In this document: positions 12,801 through 24,800 of the stretch, one piece after another
Layout: each line of letters opens with the position of its first letter
How positions within the stretch are numbered: the first letter of the stretch is position 1
From: Rhipicephalus microplus
Taxonomy: Eukaryota > Arthropoda > Arachnida > Ixodida > Ixodidae
Assembly (NCBI RefSeq): GCF_043290135.1
Contig: NC_134709.1
Coordinates: 63,009,056 to 63,073,055 of the forward strand
Length of the DNA: 64,000 nt
Direction of reading: 5' to 3'
The notes under the pieces: generated by a model
Seen by the model: only the letters and a program-made list of their open reading frames with translations
Told to the model about the DNA's origin: nothing
Databases searched by the model: none
Position numbers and translations under genes: made by a program

Positions 12801-15800
12801 CAGACACAGTGGTCATCTGCTTCCGCAAGGCAGGCTTCAAGATGGCGGAACTTACGGAAACCAATGAAGGCGACGACGACGAGCTCATAGACTACTCATT
12901 TCGCTACTTTCATCCCGCTTCTCGGCAGCAGTTTCACACCAAGTGTCTGCAGATGACTTCGTGGATTCCAACGGCAATGTCCAGACCAACAGCTCTTGTA
13001 ACAAGGAGTATCGTTCAGGCGAGGTGCTGGCTACATGCGCTTACTCTGCCGCTGAATTGGCGACAGCATCTAGCATCATTGGCCATTGTATCGGCCACAT
13101 GGAGGGAACCGGGCTGTTGCACCTAACAGCCTTGATAAGATCAACATTTCGACAAGATCGACGTCTTCAACATTTAAAAAACGAAGGAGCAGGCCAAGAT
13201 TAGCGATTTTTTAAAGTAAATAAATCAATATATTACGGCTTGTGTGCGGAATTAGTTGTCATTCTTGAATGCGCCTATCGTATGTGATGATTCACTACAG
13301 GTAAGCGCTTGGGGCCTCTATTTTTTATATTGTAGGTGACGAGACGGCGTTCGACGTAGACTTGCCGTTGTTATAGGTTAAATGAGCAGACTAAACGTAC
13401 AGGAGGAAACGAGCTGTCGAAGTAGAGCAGCGGCTGTGGCGACCAGCCAGCTAGACGCACCAATGTACCAGGCGCCTCACGCCATGAGCCACCGGGGCTC
13501 GTCGTCTTTTTCTCTAGCCGACTGGCCGCCACTAATGATACGCTACAGGGGCTCCTCGCCTTGCGTGTTACGCAATAAAGAAGAACTGTAAAAAAAATGT
13601 AAAAACATATAAACATATACATTTGCAGCAATTCGTATGGTGTCCGAATGTCGTCAGGACAGAAGGCGTACAGAGCAGTCTGACAGTTCTGGTGGGCGAC
13701 ACTGGAATCCACGTAGCGAGCGAGGATTTCGATGATATTGCGTCGTTAGCAGCAGCGAGCAAAGCAGGGGGGATCGTTGGAAATGCTGGTGGCGAAAATA
13801 GTGCAAACATCGTGGTGTGCGTACTGCCAATCGTCGTGCGTTGTGGCTTCCTGAGAACAAACAACACTGCATCTTTCGACAACGCGATGCACATCCTGGG
13901 TGAACCACGAGTCGTGGGATGTGTATAGAACTGCTGCAACCCACCATCAAATGGTGACAAGATGACGGATGCGCAAAGGATTGGCTGTCCAAGACAGTGG
14001 ATGGTATCCTGCTTGTAGGCTGGCACCCGGGCGTGTGGCGTGGCTCTTTAGAGAGGTGGGAGGAAATTCTCGCAGGCACGTGTGAAAAACCCTGGCTGCC
14101 ATTGGAGAAGTCGTCTTTGGGCTGGCAGTCCAGAAGGGTTTGAACAGCAAGCACCGGTGTGCTGGGGAAACTTGTGGCGTGCATCGCCACAGCGGGCTCA
14201 GAGTCCATAGTGTGGGTGGTGTCGTAGGCCTCCACAGGTGCCGGAGCAGGCAAGGAGTCTGCAGGCAAGTCAGCTGGCATAGCTGAGATCGTCGGATCGC
14301 CCCGAGCAGACAGTGCAGCTGATCAGGTCGCTACAGCCAATCCGACGGCGCACGAAGCAGCGGCCGGTGTCGAAACTGCGATGGAGTGAAGTGGCAATGC
14401 TTTTGTTGGAAGAACCGGCACATCGCAAGCAGGATCCGTCAACTCCAGGATAGTGGGTCTCTTGAACGACGGGTAGATTGGCGCGGAAGGTTCGTCTCTG
14501 TTACCTGTGTGGCCAGTTGTTGTCGGCAGAGGAACGTTCTGAACTGGCTGAGGTGCAGGAAACGTTCTAGAAGGTAATGAGCCAAATGTTGCTGTGTCAC
14601 TTAAGGGAGTAGGAGCACGTTTGAGGTGGTAAAACCTGAGCACGGCATCTCGCGAGTCATCATGCGGGCGAGGGCTCCAGGAGAAGTATGTGCGGCGGCG
14701 TTTGAGGTCTAGTGGAAGGTGGTATTCCAATACCTCATACATGAACTCTTGGATCCAGATGGCGTTGCAATCCAAGGCCACCGCTAACTGCTTGAACCAA
14801 GACTCTAGGCGATAGGTCCGAAATGGTGGCAGTGGCGGGTCGAATAGCAGCTGCCAGGCTTGCGTTGGCTGGAATATGGCCGTGGAGCTCGGGGGCAGTT
14901 GTGCAGCGCAGATCGCTTGTCCGCCTGTCCGTGGTCACCAATTGTAGGTGACGTGCCATCGTCGCAGGTTAAATGAGCAGACGAAACGTACAGGAGGAAG
15001 CGAGCTGCCGAAGTAGAGCAGCGGCCGTGGCTTCCAGCCAGCTAGAAGCACCAGCCTTCCAGTCACTTCGTGCCACGAGCCACCAGCGCTCGTCATCTTT
15101 TTTTTCCAGCCTGCTAGCCGCCACTAGTGATACTCTACAATATCGAATTTTTCATCATCATCATCATCAGCCTGACTACAACTGCTGCAGGACAGAGGCC
15201 TCCCCCATGTTTCATATATCGAACTAATTCGTGATTCTCTTCGAGTTCGATATACCTGTGTTCGACTGTATTCACAAAAATATAACAACGCTCATTCATG
15301 ATGCAGACAGGAAGCATAGCACTCTACGAAAATGCAACTCCTGGTTTTCTCATTTTCCTCATGAATTTGCACTGGCTTTTGTGGCTGCGTTGTACGAACA
15401 GGCCCAAGTTTTCAGCCTATTAGACATATCTAATATTGCCTATTTATTTATTTATTTATTTGTTCAAAATATCTTACAGACCCAACAGGGCATTGTGTAA
15501 GGGGAGCATAAAAGAAATACATACACGAATTCGTACAATTTTCATACAAACAATAACATGAACTAATTGTCAATTATTATACAAGTCCTAACAGGAATAA
15601 CTATGAGAATATATTAATAATAATTTTAATATGAATACAACGGCAATGAACATCAGATGAGTATACGTGTGAGATAATGACGTAAAACAAGTAAAAGAAA
15701 GCACAAATTGTGAATATACTTTACATTATTCAAAATAAAACATCACTGAATAAAACACAACAGAACTGAATTGCATGTTAGTATTCAAACCATCAAACAA

Positions 15801-18800
15801 AATAAGTTTAAATAAATAAGTTTAATAAGCATTTGTTGTAAATGAATGCTGAAATAAAGAATCAGAATCTATGCTAGAAAAATATTTAGGCCACTTGAAT
15901 CGAGCGCACCAAAACGTAAACGGTGGGAGAATTGTGTAGGTTTGTATGCAGAAGTGAATAAAACGCAATCTTCTTTAACAGCCGGCTGGTTCTCTCTCAG
16001 CCCGAAAAAAAAACTTGGGACTGCCTAATTTTCTCGCAGCGAGCCGGCACGCCAAAAGCCTGACCGAGTCCGCCGAGGAGTACCAGTTGCGGCAAGTCAA
16101 GCGGACGTACGACGAGGTCGCTGTGGTTACGGGAGAGGAGAACGAGTCCAATGTTCTTCAGGTAAGTTATGTGCTACTTCAGAAAAAAATTCCAGCCAAA
16201 AAATGGGAAACACAGAAAACTAAGGAGGAGACAGGGAAGTGGCTAGATCTAGCCACTTTCCTGTCTCCTTGTTCGTTTCCTGTGTTCGTCATATCTTGGC
16301 TAGAATTTTTTCTGAAGCAATGCACCAACTAGCTCAACAATGAGTGTTATTAGATTATCTGCTGCTGTTGTTTTAGATGGCGTCACTTGCAATCAGTAGC
16401 TGCATTGTGCTGGACGATTAGTTGGCTTAAAGGGCCACTCACCAAGTTTGACAATTTTGAGCTGACAAGCGCAATGCGTACATAGGACGGTCACAATCAC
16501 ATCTGCTAAAATTGCAACGGCACACGCCACGGAAATGGGTAAAATCTCAAGATGAACGCTGCTCTTCCTTCCTTTCTCGAGTGCGCGCCCAGAAAATGAG
16601 GGCATGACGTACACGTAAGACTTGCCCTACGTACACGGCGGTGCTGCAGCGTTGGTCCTCTACTTAGACGACTACGCTCTGACGTTGACAACAGTAGCAT
16701 GGGACATTGCGAAAATTATTTAACACGACATGTGTAGTTTATGTAATTTGTTGCTTGAATAGATAAATAAAACTTCAGATAAATAATGAGACGCAATAAG
16801 GGAATGTGTGCGTGTTTTCCATTTCGCCCCGTGAATCGCAACTAAATGCAGGGCTAATGTGCATGCATTTCGCATGTGTTCGTATTCTTGCGGTTAGTGC
16901 GTCAAGCAGACGCCTGCTCTGGAAAAGGAATTAATGGTCCTGCCCGTTCAAGCACTCATCATGCTCATCGCCAGCGTTTCCAAATCATCCAGAAGAAACG
17001 GGCAGTAGACTACAAAATAACGCTGGTGAACAAAACAATGCCGCTCGCGTGCTCTGGGGTTGGGCCTGTTCAGGCACGTCTTGCACACGTGACCTCTTGA
17101 TCGGATGCCGGAAGGGTAGGGAAAATATTTGGCTTGCGAAGGCTACGCGGGGCAGCAGCAAGAATTTCGAGCTTGTCTCCTCTCATCCTCATTTCGCGCT
17201 GCTTAAAAAAAACTGTTTTCTCAGATTGTATTAAACCGATCGAAAAAATTTTTGTGGCATAACGCTCCTCATCGGACACACCTCACATTTTAACTAAAAT
17301 TTGTTATGGGGCCTGGGGAGTGGCCTTTTAAACCACGCAGTATGAGTTTGCATGATTTCACGTCATTACCTGCGCTGTAGTATGGTGCAGCTTTCTGTTC
17401 TTAGAAGTCTCATTGCCTGCGCTTTTTCTTTGACGAAAGAAAAAGTGTTTGAAGTCTCATCGAACTTGTAGCAGAAATTCACTCGCATGACATCGCAGTA
17501 TTTTTTTTGGGGACAACTTGGTACTGTGTAAGTTGTGTGAAAATAGTAGTGTATGTATGTTTCCAATATCCTGTTATGTTGCTCCCATCTTGCCTCTTTC
17601 TTTTTGTGTGGTATTTTAACCTCTTACAGTCAAACCTTGTTATAACGAAGTTTAAGGGGGAGTCATAAATACATCATTACATGCATTAGTTCGTTATAGC
17701 CAATATCCATTTCTAATGACAATTAGTCAGCAAGAGAAAATGTACTCGCCAGTGAATATTACAGCTGCCCTCTGACAAGTAAAAAACAAGCAAAAAAATA
17801 GCACTTTATTTCGGCTGAATTCAGCGCGCCAGCTGACAGATCAATTCGAAGAAAAATAGTACTCAATAGACTTTTGCCGACTCTTCCACACATGGATCAC
17901 TGCTTTCTGAGCTGCAGCAGCTATTTCGAGTCCGTCCTCACCATCTTCGTAAGCACCAAAGAAGTGGCACAGCAGGTCTGTCGCATCCAGCACTTGCGCT
18001 GGCATCGGTACATCGGGTTTGCCAACATTAGGCTCTCGGGTGTCGACACATTCATCACTGTCGCGTTGCACGCCCGTCACCGCGAGCACAATTTCCGCAT
18101 CTGACAACTCTTCGGTTGTCACCACGTCAGCATCGGCACCGACGTATCTGCAGAAAGTGTTGCAGTCGGGCACAACACCGGCATAAAGAGAGCGTCCCAC
18201 AACATCTGGGCCTGGTCGTCCGCGGCACCCACACATCGCCAAAATCTTCGGCTGCTATTTTTTTTTCTTAATGCCAGACTCAAGGGCTTTCAACATTGCT
18301 GATTTCTGCTCGATTGTTATATTTTTGCGCTTACGTTTGCCGCTGCCATTGTCCATCTCATGTCTAGCAGCGGAAACTGATAGAGGTGGTGTTCCTCTTC
18401 AACAGCGAACAACAAAGAAAAAAAGCCACAATCTCCACCGCCGTGGCGGCGCACGAGGCTCCAGCTTGGAGCTGAAGAGGAGGAGGAGGTCAGGTGCGCG
18501 AGTGGGTCAACAAGTTCTACAGAAGAGGGGAGGCCGGCTGATGGGCACGCTCGCGCGAGTTGCTACGCGGGCGAGTTCATTAGTTCCAGAGGAGAAGGGA
18601 AGCAGGGTGACTTGCTCCCACATGCGTGTTGCCCGGGAAGCGCAAGGCGCGAGTTTTGAATTACCGCGGCCGTGATGAGACGTAAACAGTGGCACGCTAT
18701 AAGATATTGAGAATTGACGTATACGAAAATGATCAGTAAATGCTCATTGTAGACGAGGAATGGTTCGTTATATACATTGTGGGGAAATTTTTGCTTCGTT

Positions 18801-21800
18801 AAAATGAGGTTTTAAATATATGGGCGTCTATGGGAATTTCAAGGGGAATTACAATTGCTTTGTTATATTCATTAGTTTGTTATATTTTGCTTGGTATAAC
18901 GAGGTTTTACTGCATTTGCATTGATGTATGCAGATCAACTGCAAGCTGTTCACCTTCGACAAGACAACAAGTTCTTGGCAGGAGCGAGGTCGTGGCAGCT
19001 TACGATTGAACGACCAGGAGGTCGATGGCGTGCTGCAGTCAAGAATGGGTACGTATTCTCACCTGCGTAGTGTTAAAGGGACCCTGAAATGGTTTTTTAA
19101 AGCTTTGTCAGCATTTAGGCCAGAGCGTCATCAAACCATATGCACCACAAATTTAGTGACATGCTGTGTATCAAAACCGCTGCAGGCAATTATGTCATAC
19201 CCACCTTTTCATTACTGTCTTGCATCCTCAACTCATGCGACACGCTGGCAATCACAGAGCTCTCATGAGTGCACTCGACAGTTTGAGCTTCGCCCAGTCT
19301 AGACCTCAGAGGTTGTATGCCGGCCAGTTGCGCGCAGTCTCGGAAGCCATTACACAGTGCGCCTAGCAGCACGCACGCTATCTGGCAACAGAGACTAAGG
19401 TCGCAGAGTGCTTCGTATTTGCTCCGACAGGTGCCGCCACCTATCAGCCCATCTTACTTCACGCATTCCACACCAATCAGATTAGCAGCGTGGGTGCCCT
19501 CGCGTTACCAGTGCATGTTGTTCAGTGAATGGTTGGTTGAAGACGAATTTGGCTTCGTTGCAAGGAGCTGCAGCGATTCGCCGCCTAAATTACACAGTTT
19601 ACGCAGAGAGCTGAAATCAGTCTGCAAATGACCCTTAGGATTCAGTCTACTGCCTCAGTGTGTTTGTACTACAAGATCGTCAAAGTCGTTTCAGCGCCCC
19701 TTTAGCTTGAAAGCACCATCAAAACTAGTCAAATTTCTTGAAACCTCTCGCTGTCAATGTTGAAAAAGTACATTTTCGCATTTTCTGCTACTGTGTCACT
19801 GATTTACCGATGCAGTCTGCGTGGTGCGCGATTCTACTAGTTGTGCCATCTTTAGGTTCTTTCTGAAAGCACATATCCTTGCCCCTCGCTGTGTTGGTAT
19901 GTATAGTGAAAAGTACGGAGCGACTGCATCCACCCGCTTCTGCTGGCAGGCATGGTCTCTCCACTCATATTGCTTTCTCGATCTGAGTGACCACGCAGTA
20001 CACACGTGATTATGGTTACAAGAGTTGCTGTGCCATCTGAAGCAGGTTTGCAGGTGCTTTTTGCATTCTACTGGTTTGCCTTCTACAATGGATCAAATTA
20101 AGGGGCACCTGCTGTGGCCTCTCTAATAGGCCCACTCATGAAAGACTGTGATTGCAGCTTTACTTGCTGCTGTCTGCAGCAAACAAGGTTGTTGTATCGC
20201 CTATCTATCCTTATCTGTCATTTTGATTTCACACATGCCGTTTACTACACTTCAAGCTTTCATGATAAAGTCAAACCTCAATATATCGAACACGGATATA
20301 TCGAATTATTGCCTATATTGAACGGTTCCTAGATCACGCGGTAAATCGCATGCATTATTGATTTTTTATTTCGAACAAAGTTTGACATATAATGGATATA
20401 TCGAACTCAGCCACCCCAAACCGCCCGCGCTCCATTGACAGGCGGCGAGCTTTCCCGCAACTCTCGAAAGTAGCGGTAGAGCGGCGGGCGTTTATGAATG
20501 CCGCACACATCGATGGCGCCGAGAGCGCCACTTTAACATAGCAGCGTACGCACGTCGCAGCCTTGCGGTAGAGGTTCTTGAATGAGGAAAGTGAAGAGAA
20601 AAGCGCGGAGCTGTTATTGTCTTTCAATATGAAGGCACCGACACGGCTTCGCGCGGGGGAAGGAGTAGTGGGAGGTAAAGATTGAGGTGGAAAGTATAGG
20701 AAGGAAAGGACGCAGACGACTGTCTTGCATGCGGCCCGCGCTGCCGCCGGGAAAGGGAAAGCAGTCGGGTGAGCCGGCACGGGCGCGCCATGTGCGCGCT
20801 TTACACCCGGACTCACGCCGCAGCCTTGCAGCTTGCAGTCGTTGCAGTCTCTATGGTGTCAACGGCACACTGCGCACTTGTTGCAAGCTCCTCCCCCGTA
20901 GCATCGGTTGTCGTGCTCGCAGTGTTCCTGCTTTCGGAGTTAGGCCTGTCGCACGCTGTGGTGCGCAACAGGCCTAACTCGGAATGGCGGAGCTCATGGC
21001 AGAGCTCACGGATGTGGAGATTGTCGCCGAAGCTACTGCTGAGCAGCCAAATAAAGACTGCCGAGGTGGATCCCGCAAGCGCTGATGGTGCCCCGCTCCC
21101 GACATCAACTGAGGTCGTAGCTGCCTTGGCCCTTGTGCGCCGCCACTGCGGCGCGATTGAAGGCACCGGCCTATCACTTATGGATCGCCTGGACTATATT
21201 GAGGACTCAGTCGTCAAACACGCCATGGCCAACAAAAAGCAGGCTACTCTTTTTCAATATTTTAAACCAACACAATAAATACTATGTTTGAATCTTCAAG
21301 TGAGTATTTAATGCACCACGCTTGAACTGTTCGTTGGTTGTTTTCAGCAAGCTGTTGACACATTTTTTTCGTGATTTTTTTGTATCGAATTCTGGATATA
21401 TCGAACTACTTCGCAATCGGCGCGCCGTTCGATATATCGAGGTTCGACTGTATTCCCTAAACCGAGCTGACATTGCGGCAATGTCATGGCCCGACACACC
21501 CAACAGTGAAAATATTCAGTGTGGAACACACCTGATTCTGCAAGATTGTTTTATTTCTGCTTCGTGCAATCTCTGTGATTCCTTTCGCCACGGTGCCTCT
21601 GTGCGATAGGCAACTTGTGATGCATTTGGCTGATCGTGCACTCTGCTTTCATGGGGCCAATTTTTTCAGAGCACAGTGCACTAGCACAGGAGTGCTTTGA
21701 GACACCTTGACCTTTGACCTGACTGAAATCTGGCAATGTTCTGGTCACGTAATTTGTATCGCTTTCATTGTTGGCATAATGCACCTTGTTTGCAACAGCC

Positions 21801-24800
21801 ACGTTCAGCCATGACATGCATCCTCTGGCTAAAATCAAGAGTTGGTTCTGCATTGTCGCAATACAAGTTGGATCTTGGTAGCGACCAATTGAATGTGCAT
21901 CACCCTGAAACGATGATGGCAGTTTTGTACAAAGTCAATTAGCCATTAAAGCAAGTCGATAGTACGGAGTAAAACAAGAAAGGAGGGCCGACTCCGCTAG
22001 TCTGGAAGGGACCTATTTTTAAACGCCCCTTCACGCTTCACTACACGTTTGCCAGATGGCGCTACGAATAGAGAATCGCAATGAAGGAGAAACGCTGTCC
22101 TCTAACAGAGCCGCGGGCAGGGGCTCCGTCTCTCGTTGCTATAGCAGCTTCATGGACGCATGCTTGGCGGAGTTCGCAGGTCCGCTTGCCTAATCCGTTT
22201 TGTCGTCTGCTATGCACATGCCGTATGCCTGCTACCAATTTTTTTTGTAGAGAGCATAACTATTGCAGCTTGTGGATTGATGTCGTGAGAAGAAATAACT
22301 CAATTTATTGTTTCACTTCATTTATTCGAAACAGGCCAAATGCCCAACATCTTTAATGTAGACAACACAGAAGTATACAATGCCACTACAACAAACATAA
22401 ATACAGTCGAATATCAATAATTTGAGCATGCTTTATTTGAACTTCCAGTTAATTAGAACTGATGCTGTAGTCCCATCAAAGCTTTGTATATTCGAATGGG
22501 TGAAAACCCCTGGTAATGCGAATGGGCAAGCATTTTCGACAGTAAATTTGAACATACCGCGCTCCAAAAATGCTCTCAGCACTCTGCTCAATCCGGCAGT
22601 GGCACCTCCAACACTGCAACGCTGGGTGCGAAGAATGAAAAGAAGAAAAGGAAAGAAAAGCCCGCGGCGGGATGTTTGCTCTTTCTTGAATGTCGATCTG
22701 CGATGTACTTATGCCACGCTTCTCTCTTTTCCATTCCTGCCACGTAGAGACCCTTCTCCTTACAATGCCGCACACGAAGAGAGAAAGGGGGAAAAAAAAA
22801 CAGAAAGCTGTCGCGGGCTCTCTTTTTCAAATGCTGATCTGCGACGCGCAGGTGCCACGCTTCCCCCTTTCCTGTCCCTGTCACATAATGACCCTTCTCC
22901 TATCAACGCCGCACGCGAAAGGAGGAGAAAAAAAAAAGCTGTCGTGGAATGTTGGTTCTATCTCAAATGCCGATCTGCTTCTCTCTGCGTGGAGACGCTC
23001 CTCCTTTCTCGTCATGTGCTAGCCACACTGCTGCTGCGGCGCAGAGGGTAGCAGCAGAGACGCAATCTTTGTCGTCGTCTTTAGAGAGTGTTCGTGCTGG
23101 ACATTGCTGCGCGCAACTTCTCTTGCCAGGAAAATGCTGTAGCCGAAATAGAAATGCTTTGCCCCGCCACGGTGGTCTTGTGGCTAAAGTACTCGGCTGC
23201 TGACCCGCAGGTCGCGGGATCGAATCCCGGCTGCGGCGGCTGCATTTCAGGTGGGGGCGGAAATGTTGTAGGCCCGTGTGCTCAGATTTGGGTGCACATT
23301 AAAGAACCCCAGGTGATCTAAATTTCCGGAGCTCTCCTCTACGGCGTCTCTCATAATCAAATGGTGGTATTGGGACGTTAAACCCCACATATCAATCACT
23401 CAATGAAATAGAAATGCTTGGCAAACTGCATGTGAAATTGACTCGCTGCAAGGCAAACCTGTGCAGACGCGCATCGCCGATTACTTCAATAAATGACGGA
23501 TGTCCTGTGATTTGTGAATAAATGTAAGTCGTCTGAAACTTCCCCTTCGTGTGTTAGCTCAGTGCACATGCGTCACTGCATGGTGAGCGTTCCGTTCATT
23601 AGCTTTCATTAATTCAAACTTCTTTTAATACGAACAAATTTTTGGGCCCCTTTGACTTAGAATTAACGAGATTCGACTATATAACATATACATAAACTTA
23701 GTGCATGAGTTAACACAAAGCATGGTATGTAGAGTAACGTAACCAAAATTTTAACTTTATTGACAAACATGGCTTCTTAGTACATAAACTAACATGACAA
23801 GAAAAACTAGGAAAGTGGTCCGCAATGTGCAAACGAAACTTGTGATGAAGAGGTGGTGTTTGTCACTTCTTTTCTTCGCTTTCATTAAGTGCGGAGATGC
23901 TTCACTTGCTTGTTTTTTTTCTCTCGATGCTTTTTGCGCCACTGGGCTCTCTTGCGAGCAATATTTTTGCATTTTCATGAGAACGTAGTATTGCAGAATT
24001 CCTGCTAAGACTTCTTCATTGTGAGCTTCACGAGACAAGCTGAAACTGTGTGTCCCCAGCACATGGTAATTCGTTGCCTCATAAACATTAGGCGACTTTG
24101 CTATTATAAGAAAAGTAGTTCTCGGCCGCATGCAACAGTTTGTACAGATGCATGTTTGAATACATTAATCGGCCGTGTGTCTTGGTGGCACTGAGACCAG
24201 AAATGTCTTCTTTAACGGGCTGCAAATTTGAACCACGTGCGCCCATGCACATTTCACAGTCAGACTTTTGGCGGAAATTTTGTGCCACATATCCAGCAAT
24301 GAAGTCTATTATGCAGTCAATTATGGCAGGATTGTCCTCTGTCTAGGGTAAAATATCTTCACATTCCCAAAGGGAACGAAACGTGTGTTGGAGGGCTAGT
24401 TGGTTAGACCTGTGTGTGCCATGGAGGAGACAGATATCTGGTATAAAGTACTTTTCGAAGTGTCGAGCACACATTAAATGTCTTTGAATTTCAGCAGTCG
24501 CTTACTCACAGGTACTTTTGGACGCCACTGATCCAGTAGCTTCGGATCACATGGGGCCGCGGAGAGTGGAATCTGCTCCCACCCTTCGCCATAACCACAT
24601 TTGCATCTGAGAACAAAACCCTTCATTGCGCCCTGCTCGGTTGCCCCCCATCTTGACACACAAGTACCAAGATGCCTTGTCCCTTCGAGCGTGAATAAGC
24701 ACACTGCAGACATTTTAAATAAAGGTTGTAACACGAAAATGTCCGACCAACACTACCACGTCCAGGCATGAAAAACAAGTGTACGTCTGCTCTGCTGTTT

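Larger units (their letters stand above)
13331..15139 (-). mobile_element. Short LTR retrotransposon (gag-only, Ty3/gypsy-like)
   Basis: Two direct repeats, 13331-13547 and 14943-15139, each begin TGTAGGTGACG and end CTACA. The whole is flanked by the 4-bp duplication ATAT (13327-13330, 15140-15143). On the minus strand the first repeat is followed by ATTGGTGACC, a plausible primer-binding site, and the far repeat is preceded by purine-rich AAGGCGAGGAG. The ~1.4-kb interior holds only a gag-like segment, with no protease, reverse transcriptase or integrase. The repeats differ at many positions and by indels, so the insertion is old. Confidence 0.75.
7314..15268 (+). mobile_element. Large pogo/Tigger transposon carrying several nested elements
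   Basis: The left end CAGTTGAACACGGTTATATC (7314) and the right end, reverse complement CAGTCGAACACAGGTATATC (ending 15268), are matched inverted repeats. Each borders TA (7312-7313, 15269-15270), the pogo target. A broken transposase in the same sense lies within: the N-terminal helix-turn-helix at 8807-8965 and the rest at 12470-13216. Insertions account for most of the length: 7345-8223, a ~3.5 kb block 8966-12470 containing the 10537-11982 element, the LTR element 13331-15139, and an RTE tail piece at 15148-15207. It lies wholly in RanBP3 intron 3. The single-element reading is inferred from matched ends and transposase order. Confidence 0.65.
22404..23679. mobile_element. pogo/mariner-type transposon containing a minisatellite and a SINE
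   Basis: The left end CAGTCGAATATCAATAATTTG-like start (22404, after TA) and the right end, reverse complement TAGTCGAATCTCGTTAATTC (ending 23679, before TA 23680-23681), are inverted repeats. No transposase remains. The interior holds ~140-bp tandem repeats (22618-23035) and a complete SINE (23160-23404). Confidence 0.65.

Noticed and set aside
20355..20816. 153-codon minus-strand frame
   Set aside because: It is chance open sequence in the non-coding left part of a Tigger element.
23160..23404. tRNA gene
   Set aside because: The A and B boxes are tRNA-like, but there is a long non-tRNA body, a target duplication and many related copies. It is a SINE.
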